From SG8-30 sp964406445 (lineage in GTDB: Bacteria; Pseudomonadota; Gammaproteobacteria; Steroidobacterales; Steroidobacteraceae): a stretch of DNA of 64,000 bases. The notes below the pieces were generated by a model. That model made no database searches. It was not told where the DNA came from and saw only the letters and a list, made by a program, of their open reading frames with translations. The position numbers and the translations under genes were made by a program. The stretch lies in contig CAYORU010000002.1 of the NCBI GenBank assembly GCA_964406445.1, positions 62,001 through 126,000 on the forward strand. Reading direction: 5' to 3'. This document shows, piece after piece, positions 34,106-43,706 of this stretch; position 1 is the first letter of the stretch, and every line of letters begins with the position of its first letter.

Positions 34106-35410
34106 TTAGCCTGCGCGCCTTCGTACGAACGGCCAGGCCAGCAGCGTCAGGAGGACCAGCCCGGCCGTGACCGCGATCAGGCCGATGCCGGCGGACGCAA
34201 TCAGCAGCAGGCTGAAGACGATCGCGAGCGCGGCCGTGACCAGGGCAACCTTGCGCAGCCCCGGCGAAGCGCTGGCCGTGAAGCGCAACAGCGCAATCGA
34301 CGCGTAGACGTAGACCAGCATCGTGAACACGACCGCGGCGTTGATCAGCACCTCGAACTGCTGGCCGATCGTCGGCTCGACGGTCACGAGGGCGACGACG
34401 CTCATCAGCACCGCCATCGCGATGAGCGCCCTGACGGGCACTCCTGCGGCGGAGGTCTTGGCCAGCCAGCGCGGCAGGAACCTGCTGGCGGCGGTCCAGC
34501 GCGTCGTCTCCCCCGTCACGAGCACCCAGCCGCCGAGCGTGCCGGAGGCCTTCAGGATGGCGCAGACCGCGACCAGCCCGGCCGCCGCCGGCCCGAGGAT
34601 CCTGTCGACCGCGAGCGCGAAGGGCGCGGACGACGACGCCAGGTCCCCGGCTGCGACCATCCCGAAGATCGCGGTCGAGGCAGCCATGTACACGAGCGCC
34701 GAGATGCCGACCCCCGCCATGGTCGCGAGCGGCACGTTGCGCGCGGGGTTGTGGACCATCCGCGCGACCATGGCCGCGCATTCCACGCCGACGAAGGCCC
34801 AGAAGACCGATACCAGCGAGCCGAAGACGGCCTCCGAGTCCGACTTTCCGCTGACGTTCCACGAATCGGCGAACAGCTCGGGATCGAACCACAGCCAGCC
34901 GAGGGCGCCCACCGCCAGCAGCGGGAGCAGGCCTGCAGCGAGCGTCAGCGTGTGGGTGTTGCCGATCGCGCGCGGGCCGAGGATGGCGATCCCCGTCAGC
35001 ACCCAGATCACCGCGACGGTCGCGGCGGCGCTCGGCAGCGGCCCGTCGAGCACCGGGAACGGCACGGTCAGGTAGCCGACGACCGCCAGGGCGATGGCGA
35101 TGTTCGCGAGCCAGCAGCCGATCCAGTAGAGCAGGCAGCTCTGGAACCCCCAGTAAGGGCCGAGCGCCTCGCGAACCAGCTCGGCGAGTCCGTCCTCCGC
35201 CGGCCGCACGATCATCATGAGGCTGAACACGCCGGCCAGCGCCAGCGCGCCGGTCGCGGCGATGAACCAGCCGAAGAGGCTGATGCTGCCGATGCTCCCG
35301 AGCGTCGCCGGGAGCAGATAGATCCCCGAGCCGATCAGGTTGCCCGCGACCAGGGCGGTGGCGAGGCCGAGCCCGAGCCTGCCGGCCGGCGCGGCTGACT
35401 GCTTGCTCAC
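34106..35410 (-). CDS. APC-family amino-acid/polyamine antiporter
   Basis: A 434-aa protein with about 12 membrane helices. The N-terminal helix has the APC substrate loop GNLIGSGIYLLP, as in AdiC and PotE. The nearest recognised relatives are arginine/agmatine, ornithine/putrescine and lysine/cadaverine exchangers; the substrate cannot be fixed from sequence. No decarboxylase gene is adjacent. Its start overlaps a 22-codon upstream frame (ATGA), suggesting coupled translation. Confidence 0.85.
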   Translation of the reverse strand: MSKQSAAPAGRLGLGLATALVAGNLIGSGIYLLPATLGSIGSISLFGWFIAATGALALAGVFSLMMIVRPAEDGLAELVREALGPYWGFQSCLLYWIGCWLANIAIALAVVGYLTVPFPVLDGPLPSAAATVAVIWVLTGIAILGPRAIGNTHTLTLAAGLLPLLAVGALGWLWFDPELFADSWNVSGKSDSEAVFGSLVSVFWAFVGVECAAMVARMVHNPARNVPLATMAGVGISALVYMAASTAIFGMVAAGDLASSSAPFALAVDRILGPAAAGLVAVCAILKASGTLGGWVLVTGETTRWTAASRFLPRWLAKTSAAGVPVRALIAMAVLMSVVALVTVEPTIGQQFEVLINAAVVFTMLVYVYASIALLRFTASASPGLRKVALVTAALAIVFSLLLIASAGIGLIAVTAGLVLLTLLAWPFVRRRAG

Positions 35411-35475
35411 TTCGCGGCGTCCGCCGCGCGGGCGGCTCTGGCGAGGGCGGGCGTCGGGAATCGCTGGAGAGCCAT
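35407..35475 (-). CDS. 22-codon leader frame coupled to the APC permease
   Basis: ATG at 35475 encodes MALQRFPTPALARAARAADA plus two residues and stops at 35407, overlapping the permease start by ATGA. AAGG lies 6 nt upstream. The peptide is alanine/arginine-rich. It may be a regulatory leader peptide rather than a functional protein; no attenuator stem is obvious. Confidence 0.35.
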   Translation of the reverse strand: MALQRFPTPALARAARAADAAK

Positions 35476-35753
35476 GTCGAGCCTTCTGTGGGCCCCTGCG
35501 CTGCCGCAGTCTAGCGCAGCGGTCCGGTGAGCAGGGCTTCCGGCGTTGCTGGCCTGCCGTGCCCGAGGCGCGCGCCCGGGCGAGGGTCGCCTCGCCTCGC
35601 GACCGAAGGGCGGAGCAGGGCGAGGCGCAGGTTCGATAGGCAAGCGGGCCGGGGGGCTATCCGGTAGAGTACAGTTCACGGGGCACTCATCCCTCGTCCA
35701 ATTCTCCCTCCCGACGCTTTGGGCGATTCGCACTCGCTCTTCGGTGCCCTCGC

Positions 35754-35894
35754 TTGAATTCCTTGCTGATCGCCTCACTCGTCGGTGGCCTGCTGTTCGT
35801 CGGCAAGCGATGGCTCGACGTCCGCGCGGAGCGGACGGAGCTCGAACGACAGGTCGCGCTCCTGAAGCGGAGACTGGCCGAAATCAGGCGCTGA
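35754..35894 (+). CDS. Small membrane-anchored coiled-coil protein
   Basis: A 46-aa frame from TTG at 35754: a hydrophobic helix SLLIASLVGGLLFVG (residues 3-17), then a charged helix of the heptad type (RAERTELERQVALLKRRLAE). The layout resembles tiny inner-membrane regulators. No strong ribosome-binding site precedes it, so the call rests on the helix pattern and codon use. It stops 27 nt before the next gene. Confidence 0.4.
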   Translation: MNSLLIASLVGGLLFVGKRWLDVRAERTELERQVALLKRRLAEIRR

Positions 35895-35921
35895 GCCCGG
35901 CGTCGAGGTGCGGGAATAGCC

Positions 35922-36329
35922 ATGCGACTGGTCACGCGGTCACGACGCTCGCCGCTGGAGAAACAGCTCGATCGCGCGCAGCGCCGGCGCGCCGCGGCGG
36001 GGACGTTCGCGGAGAACTTCCCCCTCGTCGAGCGGATCCGCCTCGAGCTGCATCCCATGGACCCGGGTGTCGCGAGCCCTGTTCGCCAGCTCCACGAGCT
36101 GTTCCCGCCCGCGGCATCGGTGCTGGTGTTCAATTGCCCGCACGGCGATTGCGACGGATTCTTCGACCTGACCGACGCGGTCGACGGCGTGCTCCGCGCG
36201 GGGGCGGCGGAGGGCGCGGGTGCCGAGGAATGCCGGGGCACCCGGCCGGCCCCGGGCGTGACGCGCCGGCCCTGCAGGCTGAAGCTGGGCTACCGGTTCA
36301 CCGTCACGTATCGCGCGAAGACGGGGTGA
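35922..36329 (+). CDS. Hypothetical protein with CPHGDC motif
   Basis: The 135-aa product is basic at the N-terminus and has four cysteines, in FNCPHGDCDGFFDLTDAVDG, EECRG and RRPCRLK; the first pair could bind metal. The last residues KLGYRFTVTYRAK form strands. I do not recognise the family. The start is ATG at 35922. It lies between the tiny membrane protein and the protease gene on the same strand. Confidence 0.55.
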   Translation: MRLVTRSRRSPLEKQLDRAQRRRAAAGTFAENFPLVERIRLELHPMDPGVASPVRQLHELFPPAASVLVFNCPHGDCDGFFDLTDAVDGVLRAGAAEGAGAEECRGTRPAPGVTRRPCRLKLGYRFTVTYRAKTG

Positions 36330-36399
36330 CCCGCGTGTCGCGTCGGTGGCGCCCGCTTCGCTCGACCCCCTGCAGGGTGTCCACCAGCGAAACAGCCCG

Positions 36400-37128
36400 A
36401 TGACCGACGCCCTGCTGCTCACCGCCACGCGCGTGCTCACCTTCGATCAGCAGCTTCCGCTGACGAACGCGAGCGGTTTCTTCTTCGAGCGCGCCGGGCG
36501 GCTGTTTCTCGTGACCAGCAGGCACGTGCTCTACGACGAGCCTGCCGGGCATTTCCCGGACCGTGTCGAGCTCGAGTTGCACACCGACCCGGCGAACCTG
36601 GCCCGCTCCACCGGGTACTCGGTGCCCCTTTACCGGGACGGGAAGAGCATCTGGCGCCAGGCAAGCGACACCGCCGGGCGCGTCGACGTCGCGGTGATCG
36701 AGATCGACCGGTCGGCGCTGCCGGATACAGTCCTGTACCGGGCCTTCGGTCCCGCGAACCTTCACTGGCTGCACGACCCGATCGAAATTGGCGCCGCCCT
36801 GCTGATCGTCGGATTTCCGCTGGGCTTCCACGACGTGCTGCACCACATGCCGGTGGTGCGTCACGCCGTCGTCGCGTCTGCTTTCGGTCTGCGCTTCGGG
36901 GGGCAGGGCTACTTCCTGACCGACGCGCGCACCCACCGCGGCACCAGCGGCTCGCCGGTCGTGATGCGCATCCCCGGGTCGAGGCCGGATCTCGGCGATC
37001 TGCCCTGGATGCTTCTCGGCGTGCACTCGGCGCGGCTCGATCTCGGCAGCCGTGATCTCCTGCTCGACGAAACGCTTGGCCTGAACTCCGCGTGGTACGC
37101 CGACGTCATCATGACGTTGACGGAGTGA
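36400..37128 (+). CDS. Trypsin-like serine protease domain protein, cytoplasmic
   Basis: A 242-aa chymotrypsin-fold protein. The triad is His42 (LVTSRHVLYD), Asp96 (GRVDVAVIEID) and Ser183 (HRGTSGSPVV). There is no signal peptide or PDZ domain, so it differs from DegP-like proteases and may act in the cytoplasm. Proteins of this type (trypsin-like peptidase domain) also occur as effectors in defence systems, but nothing here shows such a role. The start is ATG at 36400; an in-frame ATG at 36346 lacks support. Confidence 0.8.
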   Translation: MTDALLLTATRVLTFDQQLPLTNASGFFFERAGRLFLVTSRHVLYDEPAGHFPDRVELELHTDPANLARSTGYSVPLYRDGKSIWRQASDTAGRVDVAVIEIDRSALPDTVLYRAFGPANLHWLHDPIEIGAALLIVGFPLGFHDVLHHMPVVRHAVVASAFGLRFGGQGYFLTDARTHRGTSGSPVVMRIPGSRPDLGDLPWMLLGVHSARLDLGSRDLLLDETLGLNSAWYADVIMTLTE

Positions 37129-37172
37129 CCTGCGGTCATCCAGGCAGGGCGCCTGCACTCCGGTACTGATGC

Positions 37173-38522
37173 ATGAAGGACGACCCGCAAGGCGACGCCA
37201 GGACGACCCGCCTGCCGAGCGTACTGCTCGACCGGTTTACGAGGCCCCTGGGACGATTCCTCAAGATCGAGGCCGCCAGCGGCGCGGTGCTCCTCTTCTT
37301 TGCGATTGCGGCGATCGTCCTGTCCAACTCGCCCTGGGCACACGCGTTCCTCGGACTGTGGGAGACTCGGATCGGATTCGTGGTCGGGCCCTGGGAGCTC
37401 GCCCGCGGATTGCAGGAGTGGATCAACGACGCGTTGATGACCCTGTTCTTCTTCCTCGTGTCGCTGGAGCTCAAGCGCGAGCTGGTGCTCGGCGAGTTGC
37501 GCAGTGCCCGAATCGCGGCCCTCTCGATATCGGCGGCGCTCGGCGGCATGCTGGTGCCCGCGTTGCTGTACCTGATGCTGCAGGCAGGGGAGCCGGGCCA
37601 GCACGGCTGGGGCACGGTGATGGCGACCGACACCGCCTTCCTGGTCGGTTGCCTGGCTTTGCTGGGATCGAGAATTCCGCAGTCGCTGCGGATCTTCATG
37701 CTGTCGCTCGCCATCTTCGACGACGTGGGAGCCATCCTGGTGGTCGTGTTCGGCTACAGCAGCCAGATTGCCTGGGTGCCCCTGGTCGCGGCTGTCCTGG
37801 GGGTGGTGCTGGTGCGCGTGATGGCGCTGCTCGGCTTCCGGGCCTTTCCCGTCTACTTCCTGATCGGCGCCCTCGTCTGGCTCGCAGTGGACGCTTCGGG
37901 AGTCCATCCGACGATCACCGGTGTCGTGCTCGGCCTGATGACTCCGGCTCGCCGATGGGTGAACGACGACCGGCTGTACGCCATTCTCGGTCAGGTCGTC
38001 GCACATCCCGACCGCGACGAGGAGGGCGGCGGAACCCGGGATCGCGAGACGCTGCAGGTCGCCCAGGTGGCCGCGCGTGAAGCGCTTTCGCCGGTCGAGC
38101 GGCTCGAGATCATGCTGCATCCCTGGGTCGGCTTCGTCGTCATGCCCTTGTTCGCCTTCGCCAACGCGGGGATGGCGCTGACGAGCGAGGGCATCGACGC
38201 AGCCCTGACGATCGCGGTCGTGGTGGCTTTCACGGTCGGCAAGCCGATGGGCATCCTGGCATTCAGCTGGCTGGCAGTGCGCTCAGGCGTTGCGGAACGG
38301 CCGGCCGACATGAGCTGGGCGATGCTGGCCGGCGGCGGCATGCTGGCCGGCATCGGGTTCACGATGGCGCTTTTCATCGCCAATCTGTCCTTTGCGCCAA
38401 GTCTCATCGAGAGCGCGAAACTCGGCATCTTCATTGCGTCGGTGGTTGCCGCGCTGGCGGGGCTCGCCGTGTTGATGCGGGCGACGGCCGGCACGGCGAG
38501 CGGCGCGGCGCCGCCTGGATGA
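37173..38522 (+). CDS. nhaA: Na+/H+ antiporter NhaA
   Basis: A 449-aa NhaA. The ion-binding aspartates lie in MATDTAF and IFDDVGAI, the latter the Asp163/Asp164 pair of E. coli NhaA, and the lysine in FTVGKPMGI is present. It exchanges one Na+ for two H+ across the inner membrane. A charged insertion of about 40 residues (HPDRDEEGGGTRDRETLQVA) lies between helices before PVERLEIMLHPWVGF. It is a lone gene on its strand, converging with the SnoaL-like lipoprotein gene. Confidence 0.95.
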   Translation: MKDDPQGDARTTRLPSVLLDRFTRPLGRFLKIEAASGAVLLFFAIAAIVLSNSPWAHAFLGLWETRIGFVVGPWELARGLQEWINDALMTLFFFLVSLELKRELVLGELRSARIAALSISAALGGMLVPALLYLMLQAGEPGQHGWGTVMATDTAFLVGCLALLGSRIPQSLRIFMLSLAIFDDVGAILVVVFGYSSQIAWVPLVAAVLGVVLVRVMALLGFRAFPVYFLIGALVWLAVDASGVHPTITGVVLGLMTPARRWVNDDRLYAILGQVVAHPDRDEEGGGTRDRETLQVAQVAAREALSPVERLEIMLHPWVGFVVMPLFAFANAGMALTSEGIDAALTIAVVVAFTVGKPMGILAFSWLAVRSGVAERPADMSWAMLAGGGMLAGIGFTMALFIANLSFAPSLIESAKLGIFIASVVAALAGLAVLMRATAGTASGAAPPG

Positions 38523-38629
38523 TGCGGCTGGCGGCCGTCCAGGCGGCGGCGTACTGGGCGGCCGTGAAGCCCGTCTTCAGCCACACCCTGAAGACGAACT
38601 TCACGACGCCGACGTCGGCACGAACGCAG

Positions 38630-39160
38630 CTACGGCCCGGCGTGCGGAATGTCGTCCCGCCCGAGCTGCTTCATCAGCGCGCCCGAGTCGAAGACGACCA
38701 GCTCGCTCGCGATCTTGCCGTCGGCGAACTGGTAGCGGGAGATCCCGGTGATGTTGATCGGGTTGCCTGTCGGCTCCGCCGAGCCCGTGTCGGTGCCCGT
38801 CACCGTCCACTGCACGAAGCCGAAATCCGGGCCGGCTGCCGAGACATCGTTCGTGATGCCGAAGTCCGGATAGATCCTGTGCACCTCCCCGATCAGCGCC
38901 TTCAGCTCCTCGAGACTCGCGGCATTCTTGTCGGGCGCCGTACGCTGGAAGCTGGCGGCGGTGATCGCGTCGAGTCCGTCCGTGTTGCCGGAGTCCCAGG
39001 CCTCGACCCAGGTGGCGATGGCGGCCAGCATCTGCTGACGAGTCTCTGCCTCGGCGCGCAAGGCCACGACGGCCGGATCTTCCTTCGCCTCGGGGGGCGA
39101 GCATGCGGTCAGCAGCCCTGCGGCAACGGCCGCTGCCGCGGCGTTCAGCGTGATTTTCAT
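38630..39160 (-). CDS. SnoaL/NTF2-like lipoprotein
   Basis: The 176-aa precursor starts MKITLNAAAAAVAAGLLTAC (lipobox LLTAC), followed by an NTF2-like cone fold (AIATWVEAWDSGNTDGLDAI, ELVVFDSGALMKQLG). SnoaL-like proteins often isomerise or bind small molecules, but many are non-catalytic. AGAGGAAAG upstream fixes the ATG at 39160. It is divergent from opgG. Confidence 0.8.
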   Translation of the reverse strand: MKITLNAAAAAVAAGLLTACSPPEAKEDPAVVALRAEAETRQQMLAAIATWVEAWDSGNTDGLDAITAASFQRTAPDKNAASLEELKALIGEVHRIYPDFGITNDVSAAGPDFGFVQWTVTGTDTGSAEPTGNPINITGISRYQFADGKIASELVVFDSGALMKQLGRDDIPHAGP

Positions 39161-39348
39161 GTTCTTTCCTCTTCGTTCGTCCATTGGTGTCTGTGCGGGT
39201 TCAGGGTAGACCCCCCGGAAACGCCCGCGCAACCCTAATCGGCCAGTGCAATCACCGACTTTGCTAGAATCCGCGCGGGTTTCCCGCGCATTTCGCCCAC
39301 CGGACCGTCGCCGATCCCTCCTCGCCACCTGCCTTACGCCGAGCGCCG

Positions 39349-40848
39349 ATGCTTCGCCATGCCTTGATCTGCCTGACCTTCCTGGCCGGCGATTTCGCCC
39401 TGGCCGCCGGCGCCGAAAGGCAGCCAGCGGCGCCCTTCGACCGCTCCATCGTCGAGGCGCGCGCGGCGGAACTCGCGCGGCGCAGGCACGTCTCTCCGGC
39501 GAGGCCGGAGGCGCTCGGGCGGGAGCGCCTGACCTACGACCAGTACCGCGCCATCCGCTTCAAGCCCGAGGCCTCCATCTGGGCGCGCGAGAAGCGGACT
39601 TTCGCGATCGACCTGTTCTATCCGGGCTTCATCTTCGACACGCCCGTGAACGTGAACCTCGTCGCGGGAGGGACCGCGCGACGCGTGCAGTTCACCAACG
39701 ACGTGTTCGAATACGGCCCAGAAGTGCCGGTGATCGAGGCGCGCGAGGGTCTCGGCTACTCGGGATTCCGGGTCCGCGCGCCGATCAACAAGCCTGACTA
39801 CCGCGACGAGTTCCTGGTCTTCCAGGGCGCCAGCTACTTCCGGGCGGTCGCCCGCAACCAGCTGTACGGCATCTCGGCGCGCGGGCTCGCGGTGCGCACG
39901 GCGAGCCCGCAGGGCGAGGAGTTCCCGGTCTTCACCGACTTCTGGATCGAGCGGCCGGCGATCGGCGCGAAGGGGATCGTGATCCACGCCCTGCTGCAGA
40001 GCCGCTCCGTCGTCGGCGCCTACACCTTCACCGCGCGTCCCGGCGCCGAGACGGTGATCGACGTCGACGCCACGTTGTACCCGCGCGTGGACCTCGCGGC
40101 GTTCGGCGTCGCGCCGCTGACGTCCATGTTCCTGTTCGACGCCACGAACCGGGCGCGCTTCGACGACTACCGCAGCGCGGTGCACGACTCCGACGGCTTG
40201 CAGATCCTGAACGGCCGCGGCGAGCGGCTGTGGCGGCCGCTCGCCAATCCGCGCAACCTCCAGGTCTCGTCCTTCATGGACGAGAACCCGAAGGGCTTCG
40301 GCCTGGTGCAGCGCAAGCGCCGCTTCGGCGATTACGAGGACGCGGAGGCGCTGTACGACCGGCGGCCCTCGGCCTGGATTGAGCCCAGGGGCGCGTGGGG
40401 CCCGGGCCACGTGGAACTGGTCGAGATCCCGACGGATCGCGAGATCAACGACAACATCGTGGCCTATTGGCAGCCGCGCAAGCCGCTCGCCGCGGGGCAG
40501 CCGGCGCGATTCGCGTATCGCCTGCGCTTCACGGGCGAGCCGCTCGACGCGTCGCTGGCGCGGGTGGTCGGGACGCGCATCGGCCAGGCGCTGCAGTCCG
40601 ACAGCCAGCGCTCGTTCGTCATCGACTTCAAGGGCGCGGGCCCGGTGCCGCCGGACCTCAGGCTGCGCGTGACGACCTCGGCCGGGCAGGTGCTCGCGCC
40701 GCGCGGCCAGGTGGTGGCGTCGAGCGGCGTCTACCGCGTGAGCTTCGAGCTCGAGCCGGGGCGGGCCGCCCTGGCGGAGCTGCGCGCGGAGTTGTTCTCC
40801 AAGGGCCGGCCCTGGGGCGAGACCTGGCTCTACCGGTGGACCCGATGA
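39349..40848 (+). CDS. opgG: Periplasmic glucan biosynthesis protein OpgG
   Basis: The 499-aa protein has a signal peptide (about residues 1-20). The MdoG fold is recognised by RFKPEASIWAREKRTFAIDL and by YSGFRVRAPIN and FLVFQGASYFRAV. OpgG is needed to build or branch osmoregulated periplasmic glucans. A -10-like TAGAAT lies at 39265-39270. It overlaps opgH by ATGA. Confidence 0.95.
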   Translation: MLRHALICLTFLAGDFALAAGAERQPAAPFDRSIVEARAAELARRRHVSPARPEALGRERLTYDQYRAIRFKPEASIWAREKRTFAIDLFYPGFIFDTPVNVNLVAGGTARRVQFTNDVFEYGPEVPVIEAREGLGYSGFRVRAPINKPDYRDEFLVFQGASYFRAVARNQLYGISARGLAVRTASPQGEEFPVFTDFWIERPAIGAKGIVIHALLQSRSVVGAYTFTARPGAETVIDVDATLYPRVDLAAFGVAPLTSMFLFDATNRARFDDYRSAVHDSDGLQILNGRGERLWRPLANPRNLQVSSFMDENPKGFGLVQRKRRFGDYEDAEALYDRRPSAWIEPRGAWGPGHVELVEIPTDREINDNIVAYWQPRKPLAAGQPARFAYRLRFTGEPLDASLARVVGTRIGQALQSDSQRSFVIDFKGAGPVPPDLRLRVTTSAGQVLAPRGQVVASSGVYRVSFELEPGRAALAELRAELFSKGRPWGETWLYRWTR

Positions 40849-42968
40849 CGGCTGCCCGCCCGGCGCCGGTCCCGCCCCCCGCCGAGCTCGCGATGCCGAC
40901 GCAGAACCTGCGTCGCCACCGGCGCGAGCGCAGCCGCGGCTGGCCGGCGCCGAAGACCGTCGCCGCGCGCCTGGTCACCTTCGGCGGCGCGCTGGCGCTG
41001 ACGGCCTACGCGACGCGCGAAATGGTGGCTGTCGTTTCGGTGGGCGGGATATCCACGCTGCAGTGGGCCATGGTCGTGCTCTTCGCGATCACCTTCGGCT
41101 GGATCGCGATCGCGGCCACCGCGGCGGTGTCCGGCGTGTTCTTCGGCGGCGTCCGCCGCCGGGGCCGCGAGGACCAGCGCATCGAGCACCGCACGGCGCT
41201 CGTCATGCCCGTCTACAACGAGAATCCGGCGAGCAGTTTCGCGGCGCTCGAGGCGATGGCCGAGTGCCTGCTGGACCAGGGTGCGGAGGGCTTCGAGCTC
41301 TTCGTGCTCTCCGACAGCACCAATCCCGACGTCTGGATCAAGGAAACCGCCGCCTTCCAGGCCCTGCGCGACTCGCTGCGCGGGCGCATGCCCGCCTGGT
41401 ACCGGCGCCGCGACGAGAACACCGGCCGCAAGGTCGGCAACCTCCACGACTTCGTCACCCGCTGGGGCGGCCGCTACGACTTCATGATCGTGCTCGATGC
41501 GGACAGCATCCTCTCCGCCGAGACGCTGACGACGCTGGTGCGCGAGATGGTGGCGGATCCGCAGCTCGGCCTGCTGCAGACGGTGCCGAGGCTGGCCGGC
41601 GGCAAGACCCTGTTCGCGAGGCTGCAGCAGTTCGCGGGCCGGGTGTACGGGCCGATCGTGTCGCGCGGCATCGCGTCCTGGCAGGGCGACGACGGCAACT
41701 ACTGGGGGCACAACGCCATCGTGCGGGTGCGCGCGTTCGCCGCGGCGGCGGGCCTGCCGGCGCTGGCCGGCCGCAAGCCCTTCGGCGGCCCCATCCTCTC
41801 GCACGACTTCGTCGAGGCTGCCCTGCTGCGCCGCGCCGGCTGGGCCGTGCGGATGCTTCCCTCGCTCGACGGCAGCTGGGAGGACAGCCCGCCGACGCTG
41901 CTCGACTCGGCCGCGCGCGACCGGCGCTGGGCGCAGGGCAACATCCAGCACCTCGCGATCATCACGAGCAGCGGCTTCACGCTCTCGAACCGGATGCACA
42001 TGGCGATCGGCGTCATGAGCTATCTTGCCTCGCCGCTTTGGTTCCTCCTGATCGCCGTAGGCCTCGCTACCGCCGGGCAGATCGCGACCGTGCAGTACGA
42101 GTACTTCAGCGACGAGGTGTCGCTGTTTCCCCGCTGGCCGATGTTCGACAGCGAGCGCATGGTGGAGCTGTTCGTCGTCGCGATGGCCACGCTGCTCCTG
42201 CCGAAGGCGCTCGGCGTCCTCAGGGCGCTTTTCGATCGCGAGCTGATGCGCGTCGTCAACCCCGTCCGAGTGGTGCTCGGAGCCATCGCCGAGACGCTGC
42301 TGTCGGCGCTGTACGCGCCGGTCATGATGATGATGCAGGTTCGGCAGATCTCGGAGATCCTCTGGGGGCAGGACTCGGGCTGGTCCACCCAGGCGCGCCG
42401 GCGCGCCCGGATGCCGTGGCTCACGCTGCTCCGGCGGCACTGGCTGCAGATGCTCGCGGGCGTGGTCCTGTCGGTCGTGCTGGCCTACGTGTCGCCGCCG
42501 CTCTTCCTGTGGATGACCCCGGCGCTCGCCGGCCTGGTGCTCGCGCTGCCGCTGTCCGCCGCGAGCGGCAGTGTTTCGTTCGCCGGACTGCTTCGCTGGC
42601 TCGGGCTGCTGGTCGTGCCAGAGGAGATCGACCCGCCACGCGTCATCGCGATGCGCGACGAGAACGAGAGGCGGCTCGAGCGGCTCGTGGAGGCGGCGAC
42701 CATGCAGCGGCTCATCGAGGACGCCGAAGCCTGCGAGCGGCATTTCGCGAGCGTGCTGCCGCGACGCGCCCCGACCCGCGGGCACCCCGACGTGATGCTC
42801 ATGACGGCCCGCGCGAAGGTCGGCGACGCGCACGGTGTGGCGGAGGCCCTCTACTGGCTGACGCCGCCCGAGCGGCTCGCGGTGCTGGGCGATCGCGGGC
42901 TGTTCGAGTCGCTCGCCCGGCTCGGGAGTCCAGGCGCCCCGGAGATGCCGGTGCGACGCTCCGCGTGA
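40845..42968 (+). CDS. opgH: Glucans biosynthesis glucosyltransferase OpgH
   Basis: A 707-aa inner-membrane GT2 enzyme that polymerises the beta-1,2-glucan backbone from UDP-glucose. Family motifs: VMPVYNENP, FVLSDSTNPD, RKVGNLHDFV, MIVLDADSIL and RRWAQGN (QxxRW-like site). About seven membrane helices surround the catalytic domain. The start is ATG at 40845, overlapping the opgG stop. Length is in the usual range for non-enteric OpgH. Confidence 0.95.
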   Translation: MTAARPAPVPPPAELAMPTQNLRRHRRERSRGWPAPKTVAARLVTFGGALALTAYATREMVAVVSVGGISTLQWAMVVLFAITFGWIAIAATAAVSGVFFGGVRRRGREDQRIEHRTALVMPVYNENPASSFAALEAMAECLLDQGAEGFELFVLSDSTNPDVWIKETAAFQALRDSLRGRMPAWYRRRDENTGRKVGNLHDFVTRWGGRYDFMIVLDADSILSAETLTTLVREMVADPQLGLLQTVPRLAGGKTLFARLQQFAGRVYGPIVSRGIASWQGDDGNYWGHNAIVRVRAFAAAAGLPALAGRKPFGGPILSHDFVEAALLRRAGWAVRMLPSLDGSWEDSPPTLLDSAARDRRWAQGNIQHLAIITSSGFTLSNRMHMAIGVMSYLASPLWFLLIAVGLATAGQIATVQYEYFSDEVSLFPRWPMFDSERMVELFVVAMATLLLPKALGVLRALFDRELMRVVNPVRVVLGAIAETLLSALYAPVMMMMQVRQISEILWGQDSGWSTQARRRARMPWLTLLRRHWLQMLAGVVLSVVLAYVSPPLFLWMTPALAGLVLALPLSAASGSVSFAGLLRWLGLLVVPEEIDPPRVIAMRDENERRLERLVEAATMQRLIEDAEACERHFASVLPRRAPTRGHPDVMLMTARAKVGDAHGVAEALYWLTPPERLAVLGDRGLFESLARLGSPGAPEMPVRRSA

Positions 42969-43022
42969 GCGTCGCGCGGCTTCGACGCGGCCCGGCGGCA
43001 GTTGCGCGCCGACGAGGCTGGA

Positions 43023-43706
43023 TCAGCCCGCGACCTCCACGAACTCGGCCACGTACAGCACCGGTCCGGTCGGCACGGGCTGCGGCGAGCCGCCGAAAGG
43101 CTCGAGGCTGACCGCCACCTTGCGGCTGCGGCCGAGCGCGGCGACCTGCGCGGGCGTCAGGTCGCGAACGGCCTCGCCCGCCTCCGGCAGCAGGCCGAGC
43201 GACACAGGATCGCCTTCCTCGGGCAGCGCCCACAGCTCGTAGCTGCGGCCGGGCTGTGGCGGAATGACGCCCGCCACCGTGACGCGCAGGCTGCCGCGGT
43301 CGGCACGCGCCTCGACGCGCCACAGCTGCGCACCCTGTTCGTTGGCGACGATCGACAGCGGCTCGAAGGGCACCGCGGCGGGCCTGAGCAGGAACCAGCC
43401 GATGCCGACGGCGGCGGCCAGCACGGCCGCGGCCAGCGCCAGGCCGAGCGGCTGCGCCGGCTGGCGTCGCGACGGCCGCAATCCCAGGCGGAGGCGGATA
43501 CCGCTCCAGACGCGTTCCGGCGGGGTGATCGGCTCGACCCGCCGCGACAGGCCGACCAGCCGGTCCTCCCACTCGCGCACCGCCTGCCGCAGTCCCGGAT
43601 CCGCGGCCGCGAGCCGCTCGAAGCGCCTGCGCGCCCTGCCGCGCAGGACTCCACTCACGTAGGTCGCCGCGAGATGCTCGACGAGGCGGGGGTTCTCGAG
43701 TCTCAT
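43023..43706 (-). CDS. RskA-type anti-sigma factor
   Basis: A 227-aa single-pass protein: an N-terminal cytoplasmic anti-sigma region (MRLENPRLVEHLAATYVSGV), one membrane helix (about residues 106-128, LGLALAAAVLAAAVGIGWFL) and an RskA-like periplasmic domain (RSYELWALPEEGDPVSLG). It holds the sigma factor encoded immediately upstream until signal-driven release. The start overlaps the sigma gene by ATGA. Confidence 0.9.
   Translation of the reverse strand: MRLENPRLVEHLAATYVSGVLRGRARRRFERLAAADPGLRQAVREWEDRLVGLSRRVEPITPPERVWSGIRLRLGLRPSRRQPAQPLGLALAAAVLAAAVGIGWFLLRPAAVPFEPLSIVANEQGAQLWRVEARADRGSLRVTVAGVIPPQPGRSYELWALPEEGDPVSLGLLPEAGEAVRDLTPAQVAALGRSRKVAVSLEPFGGSPQPVPTGPVLYVAEFVEVAG

Noticed and set aside
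36400..37128. DegP/HtrA periplasmic protease
   Set aside because: The triad is present but there is no signal peptide or PDZ domain.
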